A stretch of DNA of 64,000 nt from Bisbaumannia sp015645095 (GTDB lineage: Bacteria > Pseudomonadota > Gammaproteobacteria > Pseudomonadales > Halomonadaceae), in the NCBI GenBank assembly GCA_036871055.1, contig CP141893.1:3888648-3952647 (forward strand). The letters run 5' to 3'. The notes under the pieces are model-generated. The model was given only the letters and a program-made list of their open reading frames with translations. It made no database searches and was not told where the DNA came from. The position numbers and the translations under genes were made by a program. This document shows positions 34,889 through 45,058 of the stretch, in pieces (position 1 is the stretch's first letter; every line of letters starts with the position of its first letter).

Positions 34889-35770
34889 CTATACGGCGGC
34901 GGCGCCGCCGACGATCTCGGAGATCTCCTGGGTGATGGCGGCCTGACGGGCCTTGTTGTACACCATCTCCAGGTCGTCGATCAGTCCGCCGGCGTTGTCG
35001 GTGGCATTCTTCATGGCGATCATTCGCGCGGCTTGCTCACAGGCCGCGTTCTCCACCACCGCCTGATAGACCTGTGACTCGATAAAGCGCGTCAGCAGGC
35101 TATCCAACAGCACCTTGGGGTCCGGCTCATACAGGTAGTCCCAGCTTCCGGGACGCGTCTGTTCTTCACTCTGATGCCCATTGCCCATGTCCGGGGAGAG
35201 GGGCAGTAACTGCCGCACCACCGGTTTCTGCGTCATGGTGTTGACGAACTCGTTGTACACCACGAACAGACGATCCAGGCGTCCCTCGTCATAGGCATCC
35301 AGCATCACCTTGACGCTACCGATCAGATCCTGCACCTCGGGGCTCTCCCCGAGGCCGCTCTTCGCCGCGACGAGGTTGCCCCCGTAGCTGCGGAAGAAGC
35401 CGCCGGCCTTGGAGCCCAGGGCACAGAAATCGATCTCTGCGCCCTGCTCGCGCCACTTCACCACGTCCTGTACCACGGCCTTGAACATATTGACGTTCAG
35501 GCCGCCGCACAGGCCGCGGTCGGTGGAGACGACGATATAACCGACTCGCTTGCCCTCGCGCTCGACCATGTAGTCGTGCTTGTACTCGGGGTTGGCGTCG
35601 GCGATATGACTCACGACGTTGCGGATCTGCTTGGCGTAAGGCTGGCTGGCCTTCATCAGATCTTGTGCTTTACGCATCTTCGACGCAGCGACCATTTCCA
35701 TGGCGCTGGTGATCTTCTGCGTATTCTTGATGCTCCCGATCTGGGTGCGAATCTCTTTTGCAGCTGCCAT
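34889..35770 (-). CDS. atpG: ATP synthase F1 subunit gamma
   Basis: The central rotor shaft, 293 residues. N- and C-terminal coiled-coil helices (AAKEIRTQIGSIKNTQKITSAMEMVAASKM and EQAARMIAMKNATDNAGGLIDDLEMVYNKARQAAITQEI) flank a Rossmann-like middle with STDRGLCGGLN. Normal length and order between atpA and atpD. Confidence 0.98.
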   Translation of the reverse strand: MAAAKEIRTQIGSIKNTQKITSAMEMVAASKMRKAQDLMKASQPYAKQIRNVVSHIADANPEYKHDYMVEREGKRVGYIVVSTDRGLCGGLNVNMFKAVVQDVVKWREQGAEIDFCALGSKAGGFFRSYGGNLVAAKSGLGESPEVQDLIGSVKVMLDAYDEGRLDRLFVVYNEFVNTMTQKPVVRQLLPLSPDMGNGHQSEEQTRPGSWDYLYEPDPKVLLDSLLTRFIESQVYQAVVENAACEQAARMIAMKNATDNAGGLIDDLEMVYNKARQAAITQEISEIVGGAAAV

Positions 35771-35843
35771 AGCGATCTACCTTTCGTTCGTGGCCCTCAG
35801 AAAGCTCCAGGGCCCACCCCGCGAGCGGAGTGGGCCAGTGGCG

Positions 35844-37388
<1,545 letters not shown>

Positions 37389-37404
37389 GCCATGTCCCTC
37401 AGAC

Positions 37405-37941
37405 TCAGGCGGAAAGTGACTCACGGAGGCGATTCAGTCGACCGCGTGCGGACCCGTCGATGACGGTGTCGCCGGCACGCAGGATGACGCCGCCGAGAAG
37501 GGATGAGTCCACCTGAGTGATAATGGAGATTTCGCGATTCAGGCGCTTCTTGAGTGCCTTGGCGAGCTTCTGCTGCTGTTTGTCGTCGAGCGCGAAGGCC
37601 GAGACCACGGTCACGTCGAGCCGCTGTTCGTGCTCGGCGCGCAGGACCTCGAACTGCTCGGCAACGGCGCCCAGGGCCGCCAGGCGACCCTGTTCGGCCA
37701 GCATGGCGAGGTAGTTCGTCAGGCCGCTATCGAGCTTGAGCTCGGCGATCTCAGCCAGCAGCGTGACCTTGCGGTCGGCGCTCAGCTTAGGGCTGGAGAG
37801 CACCTTCTGCATCTCGGCATCGGCAACGACCTGGCCGAGCTTGGCGAGCCACTCGGACCAGGTCGTCAGCGCCTGATGATCGCGTGCGTACTCGAACGCC
37901 GCCTTGGCATAGGGCCGGGCGACGGTAGACAGTTCCGCCAT
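37405..37941 (-). CDS. atpH: ATP synthase F1 subunit delta
   Basis: The 178-residue delta subunit attaches the peripheral stalk to the top of F1. Recognised by the N-terminal ARPYAKAAFEYARDH and the C-terminal signature VDSSLLGGVILRAGDTVIDGSARGRLNRL. It lies between atpF and atpA. Confidence 0.97.
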   Translation of the reverse strand: MAELSTVARPYAKAAFEYARDHQALTTWSEWLAKLGQVVADAEMQKVLSSPKLSADRKVTLLAEIAELKLDSGLTNYLAMLAEQGRLAALGAVAEQFEVLRAEHEQRLDVTVVSAFALDDKQQQKLAKALKKRLNREISIITQVDSSLLGGVILRAGDTVIDGSARGRLNRLRESLSA

Positions 37942-37952
37942 GGATCACCTCC

Positions 37953-38423
37953 TCACAGTTCGGCCGCGAGCTTGTCGAGCATCTCGCGATGGGCCTTCTC
38001 GTCGATGGAGGCTTCCAGGACGCGCTCGGCGCCGACCATGGCCAGAGTGGCTACCTGACTACGCAGCTCATCCTTGGCACGGTTAATTTCCTGATCGATC
38101 TCGGCGCGGGCGCTGGCCACCAGGCGTTCGCCTTCGGCACGGGCCTGCTCGCGAGCTTCCTCGATCATCTGAGCGGAGCGCTTATTGGCCTGCTCGAGGA
38201 TCTCAGAGGCCTGCTGCTTGGTCTCGCGCAGGGTCTCGGCGGCCTGCTCCTGAGCGAGTTCCAGGTCGCGGGAAGCACGGCTAGCCGCATCAAGGCCATC
38301 GGCGATCTTCTTCTGGCGCTCGTGGAGCGCGGAGCTGATCGGCGGCCACACATACTTTATGCAAAACCAGACAAAGATCGCGAAGGCGATCGTCTGTCCG
38401 ATAAGCGTCATGTTGATATTCAC
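37953..38423 (-). CDS. atpF: ATP synthase F0 subunit b
   Basis: The 156-residue peripheral-stalk subunit: one N-terminal membrane helix (MNINMTLIGQTIAFAIFVWFCIKYVWPPI) followed by a long charged coiled coil (about residues 30-156) rich in A, E, Q and R. Typical gammaproteobacterial length. Confidence 0.97.
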   Translation of the reverse strand: MNINMTLIGQTIAFAIFVWFCIKYVWPPISSALHERQKKIADGLDAASRASRDLELAQEQAAETLRETKQQASEILEQANKRSAQMIEEAREQARAEGERLVASARAEIDQEINRAKDELRSQVATLAMVGAERVLEASIDEKAHREMLDKLAAEL

Positions 38424-38496
38424 GAGAGAGTACCTCTGACGGATTCGTGGCGACCGGAAGCGAGCAAAACCGAGCGCAGAGCGCTCGGTTCAGTCG

Positions 38497-38724
38497 TTAA
38501 CCGGCAACAACGAAGATCAGGTACATCGCGATACCGACGCCGATCATCGGCACGGCGTCGAGCAGACCGGCCATGATGAAGGTGCGGGTCTGCAGCTGGT
38601 CGCCCAGCTCCGGCTGACGAGCGGTGGACTCGAGCAGCTTGCCACCCAGCAGGGCGAAGCCGAGGCCGGTAGCCAGGGCGCTGACGCTGATGATGATGGC
38701 TGCAGCAATGTAGACGATTTCCAT
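38497..38724 (-). CDS. atpE: ATP synthase F0 subunit c
   Basis: The 75-residue c-ring subunit, two membrane helices joined by the polar loop ARQPEL. The ion-carrying carboxylate is Asp56 in AGLLDAVPM. The first helix (GLGFALLGGKLLES) lacks the usual sodium-binding pattern, suggesting a proton-driven enzyme despite the probable halophilic host. Confidence 0.97.
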   Translation of the reverse strand: MEIVYIAAAIIISVSALATGLGFALLGGKLLESTARQPELGDQLQTRTFIMAGLLDAVPMIGVGIAMYLIFVVAG

Positions 38725-38792
38725 GGTAGTGCTCCTAGTTTCGAGTTGAGGTTAAGTTTGAGTTGCAGTTGATTGAAAAGCTTGCTCGGTTC

Positions 38793-39620
38793 TCAGTGAT
38801 GCTCGTGAGCCGCGCTGAGGTACACGATCGACAGGGTGGTGAAGATGAACGCCTGCAGGGACACCACCAGGATGTGGAAGATGGCCCAGGGCACGTCCAG
38901 CACCCAGATGGCCCAGAAGGGCAGCAGGGCGATCAGGATGAAGATCACCTCACCGGCGAACATGTTGCCGAAGAGACGCAGACCCAGGCTGATCGGCTTG
39001 ACCAGCAGGCCCACCACTTCCAGCACCAGGTTGAAGGGAATCAGCAGCCAGTGGTTGAACGGCGTCAGGGAGAGCTCCTTGGCGAAGCCGCCCACGCCCT
39101 TGACCTTGCAGCTGTAGTAGATGATCAGCAGGAAGACGCCCAGGGCGATGCCCAGGGTGGCGTTGACGTCGGTGGTGGGCACGATCTTCATGTAGCCGAC
39201 GCCCAGGCGCCCGAACATCTCGGGAATATAGTCCACCGGGATCAGCTTCAGGCTGTTCATCAGCAGGATCCACATGAACAGGGTCAGCGCCAGGGGCGCG
39301 ATCGCCGGGTTCTTGCCGTGGAAGGTGGAACGGGTCAGGTTCTCGATGAATTCGAAGACCATCTCCACCGCATTCTGCAGCATGCCCGGCACGCCGGTGG
39401 TGGCCGCCTTGCCCGCCTTGCGGAACAGGGCAATGAACAGCGCCCCCATGGCGATCGACCAGCCCATGGTATCCACATGAATGGCCCAGAAGCCCATGTC
39501 GGTGGCTTCCTGGGAGGTACTGGCCCAGGACCAGCCATTATCCGGATGCTTGCCGAAGGTCAGGTTCTGGAGGTGGTGCTGTATGTAATAGATGGCCGAT
39601 ATTTCATTATCTGCTGCCAT
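38793..39620 (-). CDS. atpB: ATP synthase F0 subunit a
   Basis: The 275-residue stator channel subunit. The essential arginine is visible in LGLRLFGNMFAGEVIF, preceded by LLVKPISLG, and the last helix contains FIFTTLSIVYLSAAHEHH. Start MAADNEISAIYYIQHHLQNLTF. Confidence 0.97.
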   Translation of the reverse strand: MAADNEISAIYYIQHHLQNLTFGKHPDNGWSWASTSQEATDMGFWAIHVDTMGWSIAMGALFIALFRKAGKAATTGVPGMLQNAVEMVFEFIENLTRSTFHGKNPAIAPLALTLFMWILLMNSLKLIPVDYIPEMFGRLGVGYMKIVPTTDVNATLGIALGVFLLIIYYSCKVKGVGGFAKELSLTPFNHWLLIPFNLVLEVVGLLVKPISLGLRLFGNMFAGEVIFILIALLPFWAIWVLDVPWAIFHILVVSLQAFIFTTLSIVYLSAAHEHH

Positions 39621-39632
39621 ACGCTGCTTACC

Positions 39633-40037
39633 TCAGGGTCTGGGGGTCGACCGCTCACGCATTAACCAAGGGGTCAGCCAGTGCGCGAGTTGGGCCGCCA
39701 CATATGCGCCAAAGAAAAAAGCCGGGTTTGAGGGGGGCACTGTGACAAAGACGATCACGAACAGAGCCACCGTCAAACCGAACTTGCCCATGGCTGCCTG
39801 GTAGAGGTTCATCACGCTGACCCGCGCATGACGACCGCCCCTTACCCGCAGGCCACGCCAGAAAAAGTACAGACTCGGCAAGAGGCAGACCATGCCGCCC
39901 AGCAGGGCCGAGATGGCGCCTTCACCACCGGCCCGTGTCGCGGCCAGGGCCATCAGCACCAGGGTCGCCAGCAGTTGTGCCAGCAGCAGGCGACGAAAAT
40001 CCAGGCGCCGGCGCCGTGAAACAGGGGGTCGTGGCAT
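39633..40037 (-). CDS. atpI: ATP synthase protein I
   Basis: First gene of the atp operon, 134 residues, a four-helix membrane protein that assists c-ring assembly and perhaps Mg2+ supply. It has a basic N-terminus (MPRPPVSRRRRLDFRRLLLAQLL) then hydrophobic segments including AISALLGGMVCLLPSLYFFWRG. The ATG at 40037 is chosen because it gives a normal-length protein; its ribosome binding site is weak. Upstream residues to 40115 are unlikely to be coding. Confidence 0.85.
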   Translation of the reverse strand: MPRPPVSRRRRLDFRRLLLAQLLATLVLMALAATRAGGEGAISALLGGMVCLLPSLYFFWRGLRVRGGRHARVSVMNLYQAAMGKFGLTVALFVIVFVTVPPSNPAFFFGAYVAAQLAHWLTPWLMRERSTPRP

Positions 40038-40125
40038 AAGCGGCCTGCACCTCAGACTTGCCTGCTGGATAGGCCGAAGGCGGTGCCGCCTTATACGACG
40101 CCCAACCTCAGGCAAACCACCGCGG

Positions 40126-40154
40126 ATTATAGGGAAGGCCTATGACGGCTTCAA
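40126..40154 (-). promoter_or_regulatory. sigma70-type promoter of the atp operon
   Basis: On the minus strand TTGAAG (40149-40154) and a perfect TATAAT (40126-40131) are separated by exactly 17 bases, about 90 bases before atpI. It lies in the 201-bp gap between parB and atpI and is the only strong promoter-like match there. Confidence 0.75.
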
Positions 40155-40238
40155 CCAAAGCCGGAGCGATTTTGCGCGATTTTGCGACAGCTTACGACCA
40201 AAAGCCGAGACTTGGTTAAAACTAGCTTGCTAACAAAG

Positions 40239-41156
40239 TCAGCGGATATGCGCCAGGATGCCATCCAGCTCATCGAGGCTGGTATAGCGAATGGTCAAGC
40301 GGCCCTTGCCGCCACGGCCATGCTGGATCTTCACCGGGGCGCCGAGCAGTTCGCCGAGCTGGGTCTCGAGCCGTGCCACGTCGGCGGAGGGGGCCTCGCG
40401 CTTGGGCTTGGCCGGCTCGCCATTGACCAGCCGCTTCACCAGGGCCTCGGTATCGCGCACCGTGAGGTCCTTGTTGACCACCTCGTGGGCGGCCTGGCGC
40501 TGCTTGGCCCCGGACAGGGCCAGCAGGGCCCGGGCATGGCCCATGTCCAGGTCGCCCCGCTCCAGCAGGGTCTGCACCTCCGGGTCCAGGGCCAGCAGGC
40601 GCAGCAGGTTGGCCACCTGGGCCCGGGACTTGCCCACCGCATCGGCGACCTGCTGCTGGGTCAGCTCGAACTCGTCGAGCAGCCGCTTCAGCGCCATGGC
40701 CTCCTCGACGGGATTGAGGTTCTCGCGCTGGATGTTCTCGATCAGCGCCAGCGCCAGGGCCACCTGGTCGCTGACCTCGCGAACCACGGCGGGAATCACG
40801 TCCAGCTCGGCGAGCTGGGCGGCCCGCCAGCGCCGTTCACCGGCGATGATCTCGTAACGCTTGTCGCCGATGGGGCGGACCACGATGGGCTGCATCACCC
40901 CCTGGGCACGAATGGAGTCGGCCAGTTCCTCCAGGGCCTCGGGCTGGATATCGCGACGCGGCTGGTACTTGCCCCGGGTCAGCTGCCCCAGGGGCAACCG
41001 CTCGAGGCGTTCACCGGCGGCGGCATCGAGCTCGGGCTCGTGCTCGGCACCGTTCAGCTCCATCGACTCGGCGCTCTCTTCCAGCAGTTCGCGGCGGCGA
41101 GCCCCGGCGCCGATCAGGGCATCCAGGCCGCGCCCCAGGGCACGTTTACGGGTCAT
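40239..41156 (-). CDS. parB: chromosome partitioning protein ParB
   Basis: ParB binds parS and spreads as a CTP-dependent clamp to segregate the origin region. The 305 residues include LGRGLDALIGAG at the N-terminus, the CTP-binding/ParB-N segment with GERRWRAAQL (about residues 109-118), the ENIQRENLNPVEEA box, a helix-turn-helix (TQQQVADAVGKSRAQVANLLRLLAL) and a C-terminal dimer domain. It lies 10 bases after parA. Confidence 0.96.
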   Translation of the reverse strand: MTRKRALGRGLDALIGAGARRRELLEESAESMELNGAEHEPELDAAAGERLERLPLGQLTRGKYQPRRDIQPEALEELADSIRAQGVMQPIVVRPIGDKRYEIIAGERRWRAAQLAELDVIPAVVREVSDQVALALALIENIQRENLNPVEEAMALKRLLDEFELTQQQVADAVGKSRAQVANLLRLLALDPEVQTLLERGDLDMGHARALLALSGAKQRQAAHEVVNKDLTVRDTEALVKRLVNGEPAKPKREAPSADVARLETQLGELLGAPVKIQHGRGGKGRLTIRYTSLDELDGILAHIR

Positions 41157-41166
41157 CGGCGTTTCC

Positions 41167-41937
41167 TCACAGCGACAAGCGACGAATCAGTTCCTTGGCC
41201 AGCACCCGATAGGCCTGACTGCCCCGGGAGAGGCGCGCATACTTGGTCACCGGCAGGCCATGGCTGGGGGCCTCGGCCACCCGCACGTTGCGCGGGATGG
41301 TGGTCTTGAGCAGGGTCTCGCCGAAGTAGTCGAGCAGCTGCTTGCTGACGTCCCGGGTGAGGCCATTGCGGGCGTCGTACATGGTGCGCAGGATACCGAA
41401 GATGGCCAGGCCCGGATTGACGCTCTCCTTGATCTGGTCGACGGTGTCGAGCAGCGCCGAGAGCCCCTCCAGGGCATAGAACTCGCACTGCAGGGGAATC
41501 ATCACGCCGTCGGCGGCGGTCAGGGCGTTGACGGTGAGCATGTTCAGCGACGGCGGGCAGTCGATCAGCACCACGTCGTATTCGCCGGCCACCGGGCCGA
41601 TGGCGTCCAGCAGGCAGCGCTCGCGTCCCTCGTCCCGCTCGAGCAGGTCGACCTCGGCGGCGGTCAGGTCACCGTTGCCGGGTAGCAGGCCGTAGCCCGC
41701 CTCGGGGCAGTCGAGGATCACCTCGGCGGCCCCCTTGTCGCCCAGCAGCACCTCCAGGACGCTGCCCTCCAGCTCATGCTTGTCGACGCCGCTGCCCATG
41801 GTGGCGTGCCCCTGGGGATCCAGGTCCACCAGCAGCACCCGGCGATCCAGGGCGGCCAGGCTAGCGGCCAGGTTGACCGCCGTGGTGGTCTTGCCCACGC
41901 CGCCCTTCTGGTTGGTCAAGGCGATGATCTTGGTCAC
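41167..41937 (-). CDS. parA: chromosome partitioning ATPase ParA (Soj)
   Basis: A 256-residue ParA-type ATPase with the deviant Walker A motif KGGVGKTTTAVNLAASLA (about residues 11-28), Walker A' VLLVDLDPQGHATMGSG and Walker B DVVLIDCPPSLN. It moves ParB-parS complexes by ATP-dependent DNA binding. It forms an operon with parB downstream and lies 41 bases after rsmG. Confidence 0.97.
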   Translation of the reverse strand: MTKIIALTNQKGGVGKTTTAVNLAASLAALDRRVLLVDLDPQGHATMGSGVDKHELEGSVLEVLLGDKGAAEVILDCPEAGYGLLPGNGDLTAAEVDLLERDEGRERCLLDAIGPVAGEYDVVLIDCPPSLNMLTVNALTAADGVMIPLQCEFYALEGLSALLDTVDQIKESVNPGLAIFGILRTMYDARNGLTRDVSKQLLDYFGETLLKTTIPRNVRVAEAPSHGLPVTKYARLSRGSQAYRVLAKELIRRLSL

Positions 41938-41978
41938 GAGCGACTTCCTTGCGTCTGACGGCCCGCCCGACAGGCGGC

Positions 41979-42632
41979 CTAGGTGGTCGGGTGGCGCTGC
42001 AGGATCAGCAGCTGCCGCTGGCTCTCGTCGAAGGGTACCGCCAGTTCATGGCGAGCGTTCAAGCGTACCCTGGGCGGCAGCGCCTCCAGCTCCTCGTCGG
42101 CGGCGGGGCCCTTCATGGCCAGCCACTCGCCGCCCTCGGCCAGCAGGCCCTCGGTGAGGGTAACGAAGTCGCCCAGGCTGGCGAAGGCCCGGGAAATCAG
42201 CTGATCGAAGGGCGCGTCCCGATGCGCCTCGACCCGCGCCTGCACCGGGGTGACGTTGGTCAGCCCCAATTCCAGCACGGCCTGGCGTTGAAAGCGCACC
42301 TTCTTGCCGTTGCTGTCGAGCAGGCTCACCTCGAGCCGCGGCGCCAGGATCGCCAGCACCAGGCCGGGCAGGCCCGGGCCGGCGCCCACGTCGAGCAGCC
42401 GCGGGCCACGCACCCAGGGCAATACCGCGGCGCTATCCAGCAGGTGGCGAGAGACCATGGCCAGCGGATCGCGTACCGCGGTGAGGTTATAGGCGCGGTT
42501 CCACTTGTGCAACAGCGCCAGCAGGGCCAGCAGCTGGTCGCGCTGGGCCGGATCGACGGCGAGTTCGAGTCGCGCGAGGCCCTCATCGAGCCGACGTGCG
42601 ATGGTCGGGGTCAGGGTCAGGGTCTGGCTCAT
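41979..42632 (-). CDS. rsmG: 16S rRNA (guanine527-N7)-methyltransferase
   Basis: RsmG (GidB) methylates G527 of 16S rRNA. The 217-residue protein shows KWNRAYNLTAVRDPLAMVSRHLLDSAAVLPWV and the SAM site LLDVGAGPGLPGLVLAIL (about residues 73-90). Its ATG overlaps the mnmG stop (ATGA), the classical mnmG-rsmG-parA-parB order. Confidence 0.97.
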   Translation of the reverse strand: MSQTLTLTPTIARRLDEGLARLELAVDPAQRDQLLALLALLHKWNRAYNLTAVRDPLAMVSRHLLDSAAVLPWVRGPRLLDVGAGPGLPGLVLAILAPRLEVSLLDSNGKKVRFQRQAVLELGLTNVTPVQARVEAHRDAPFDQLISRAFASLGDFVTLTEGLLAEGGEWLAMKGPAADEELEALPPRVRLNARHELAVPFDESQRQLLILQRHPTT

Positions 42633-44533
42633 TGATTCACCGCCTGGCTCTCCTGAAGCAGGCGATGCTTCTTGAGGTGGATCAGCAGGATGGAGACCGC
42701 CGCCGGCGTCACCCCGGAGATGCGCCCGGCCTGGGCCAGGGTCGCCGGCCGCGCTTCGCTCAGCTTCTGGCGAATCTCGTTGGAGAGCCCCTCGACCCGG
42801 TCGAAATCGAGATCCGCCGGCAGGCGGGTCCCCTCGAAGCGCTTGAGCTTGTCGATCTCGGCCTGCTGGCGATCGATATAGCCCTGGTACTTGGCCTGGA
42901 TCTGCACCTGCTCGGCCACGGCGCGGTCGTCCACCGGCGCCCCCTCGATCCCCGGCAGGCCGGCCAGGTCGCCGTACTCCAGCTCCGGGCGCTTGAGCAG
43001 GTCCATCAGGTTGTGCTCGCGGCTCAAGGGCTTGTCGAGACGTTGCGCCAGTGCCTCGGCGGCGGCGCTGCCGGGTTGCACCCAGCTAGCCCGGAAGCGG
43101 GCGCTCTCGCGCTCAATCGCCTCGCGCTTGGTGGCGAAGGCGGTCCAGCGGGCGTCGTCCACCAGGCCCAGCTCACGGCCGACCTCGGTGAGTCGCAGGT
43201 CGGCGTTGTCCTCGCGCAGCAGCAACCGGTACTCGGCCCGGGAGGTGAACATGCGGTAGGGCTCCTGGGTGCCTAGGGTGATCAGGTCGTCCACCAGCAC
43301 CCCCAGGTAGGCCTCGTCGCGACGCGGCCACCAGGCCTCGAGCCCCTGGGCGCGGCGGGCCGCATTGAGCCCCGCCAGCAGACCCTGGGCGCCGGCCTCC
43401 TCGTAGCCGGTGGTGCCGTTGATCTGACCGGCGAAGAAGAGGTTGTGGATAAATTTCGTTTCCAGGGAGTGCTTGAGGTCCCGGGGATCGAAGAAATCGT
43501 ACTCGATGGCATAGCCGGGCCGGGTGATATGGGCGTTCTCCAGCCCCCGGATGGAGCGCACCACCTGCAGCTGCACGTCGAAGGGCAGCGAGGTGGAGAT
43601 GCCGTTGGGGTAGAGCTCGTGGGTGTCCAGGCCCTCCGGCTCGATGAACACCTGGTGGCTCGCCTTGTCGGCGAAGCGGTGCACCTTGTCCTCGATGGAG
43701 GGGCAGTACCGCGGCCCAACCCCTTCGATGACCCCGGAATACATGGGCGAGCGATCCAGGTTGGCGAGGATGATCTCGTGGGTGCGCTCGTTGGTATGGG
43801 CGATATGGCAATCCACCTGGCGGGGATGCATCTCGCGGCTGCCCAGATAGGACATCACCGGGGTCGGGGTATCGCCGGGCTGCGCCTCCAGCACCGAGAA
43901 GTCGACGCTCTTGGCATCGATGCGCGGCGGGGTCCCGGTCTTCAGCCGGGCCACGTTGAAGGGCAGGGCGCGCAGGCGTTCCGCCAGGGCATTGGAGGGC
44001 GGGTCCCCGGCGCGGCCGCCGCGGCTCTGGTCGAGGCCGATATGGATCACCCCGCCCAGGAAGGTCCCGGTACACAGCACCACGCTTTCGCCATGGAAAC
44101 GGATGCCGGTCTCGGTGACCACCCCGCGCACGGTGTCGTTATCCACAAGCAGATCGCCGGCGGCCTGCTGGAAGAGCGTCAGGTTGGGCTGGTTCTCGAG
44201 CATGCCGCGGATCGCTGCCTTGTAACGCACCCGGTCCGCCTGGGCACGGGTGGCCCGCACCGCGGGTCCCTTGCGGGCATTGAGCACCCGGAACTGGATG
44301 CCACCCAGGTCGGTGGCCAGGGCCATGGCCCCGCCGAGTGCATCGATCTCCTTGACCAGATGACTCTTGCCGATCCCGCCGATGGCGGGATTGCAGGACA
44401 TCTGACCCAGGGTCTCGATGTTATGGGTCAGCAGCAGGGTCTGACAGCCCATGCGGGCGGAGGCCAGGGCGGCTTCGGTTCCCGCATGGCCACCGCCGAT
44501 GACGATGACGTCAAAGCGGTCGGGGTAATCCAC
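42629..44533 (-). CDS. mnmG: tRNA uridine-5-carboxymethylaminomethyl modification protein MnmG
   Basis: MnmG (GidA) with MnmE makes the cmnm5 modification at U34 of several tRNAs. The 634-residue flavoprotein has the FAD motif VIVIGGGHAGTEAALASARMG (about residues 9-29), NPAIGGIGKSHLVKEIDALGG, TGTFLGGVIHIG and the GEN-type signature GQINGTTGYEEAGAQGLLAG. It carries two perfect TTATCCACA boxes (43444-43452 and 44139-44147). Its partner mnmE is 15 kb away. Confidence 0.98.
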   Translation of the reverse strand: MDYPDRFDVIVIGGGHAGTEAALASARMGCQTLLLTHNIETLGQMSCNPAIGGIGKSHLVKEIDALGGAMALATDLGGIQFRVLNARKGPAVRATRAQADRVRYKAAIRGMLENQPNLTLFQQAAGDLLVDNDTVRGVVTETGIRFHGESVVLCTGTFLGGVIHIGLDQSRGGRAGDPPSNALAERLRALPFNVARLKTGTPPRIDAKSVDFSVLEAQPGDTPTPVMSYLGSREMHPRQVDCHIAHTNERTHEIILANLDRSPMYSGVIEGVGPRYCPSIEDKVHRFADKASHQVFIEPEGLDTHELYPNGISTSLPFDVQLQVVRSIRGLENAHITRPGYAIEYDFFDPRDLKHSLETKFIHNLFFAGQINGTTGYEEAGAQGLLAGLNAARRAQGLEAWWPRRDEAYLGVLVDDLITLGTQEPYRMFTSRAEYRLLLREDNADLRLTEVGRELGLVDDARWTAFATKREAIERESARFRASWVQPGSAAAEALAQRLDKPLSREHNLMDLLKRPELEYGDLAGLPGIEGAPVDDRAVAEQVQIQAKYQGYIDRQQAEIDKLKRFEGTRLPADLDFDRVEGLSNEIRQKLSEARPATLAQAGRISGVTPAAVSILLIHLKKHRLLQESQAVNQ

Positions 44534-44725
44534 GTTGCACCTCGAATGGCGCCGGCGGCGCCGCAGTAGAGCTCGGAGCAGAAAATCAGCCGCACAGTAT
44601 AAACCCCCTGTGGGTAACCGTCAGGGGTTTTGCACAACCTCGTCCCCTCTTCCCCTTCCCTCTGGGTTACTAGTTATAAAAGAAGAGAGATAAAAGAGAA
44701 GTTCTGTTGCTGTAGTGACTATTGG

Positions 44726-44995
44726 TGTGGACAAAATCCGGGGATAAGCGGATAAATCCTTTTTTTATCAACAAGATTCGTTGTTGACGACGACGAGGAG
44801 AAGCTCGTAGGGTCCTGCGGACATCCGGCATCGAGCCTGTGGATGAAAGCTCGGGTTATGCACAGCGCGATTCCTGCACCGCTTGTCCACCGGCGGCTAC
44901 CGCACTTGCACCCGCGATGGTCAACAGTCGCCCGGATCGGCGGAGAGCCAGTGGTGGCGGGGCCTGGCGGCCCTTGCGAAAAAATTGTGTCCACA
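44726..44995. promoter_or_regulatory. DnaA-box-like cluster upstream of mnmG
   Basis: The 525-bp gap 44534-45058 has no gene. It holds an AT-rich tract (about 44670-44775) and near-consensus DnaA boxes: TGTGGACAA (44726-44734), TGTGGATGA (44838-44846), TTATGCACA (44856-44864, fits TTATNCACA), TTGTCCACC (44883-44891) and GTGTCCACA (44987-44995). oriC occupies this position upstream of mnmG in E. coli. Here it could be a secondary or ancestral origin, a DnaA titration site, or simply the mnmG control region. Confidence 0.5.
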
Positions 44996-44999
44996 GGCG

Positions 45000-45037
45000 A
45001 AAAAAGGGCCTGTCGATAAGCCGACAGGCCCTTTTTT
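45000..45037. terminator. intrinsic terminator after the ABC transporter operon
   Basis: A perfect 16-bp stem starting AAAAAAGGGCCTGTCG (45000-45015) pairs with 45022-45037 ending TTTTTT, with a 6-base loop. It lies 21 bases after the ATPase gene stop and has T tails in both directions. Confidence 0.95.
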
Positions 45038-45058
45038 CCATCGAATGGGGCGATGCGC

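Noticed and set aside
44534..45058. Small frames in the mnmG upstream gap
   Set aside because: No ribosome binding sites or recognisable products; the composition fits a regulatory or origin region.
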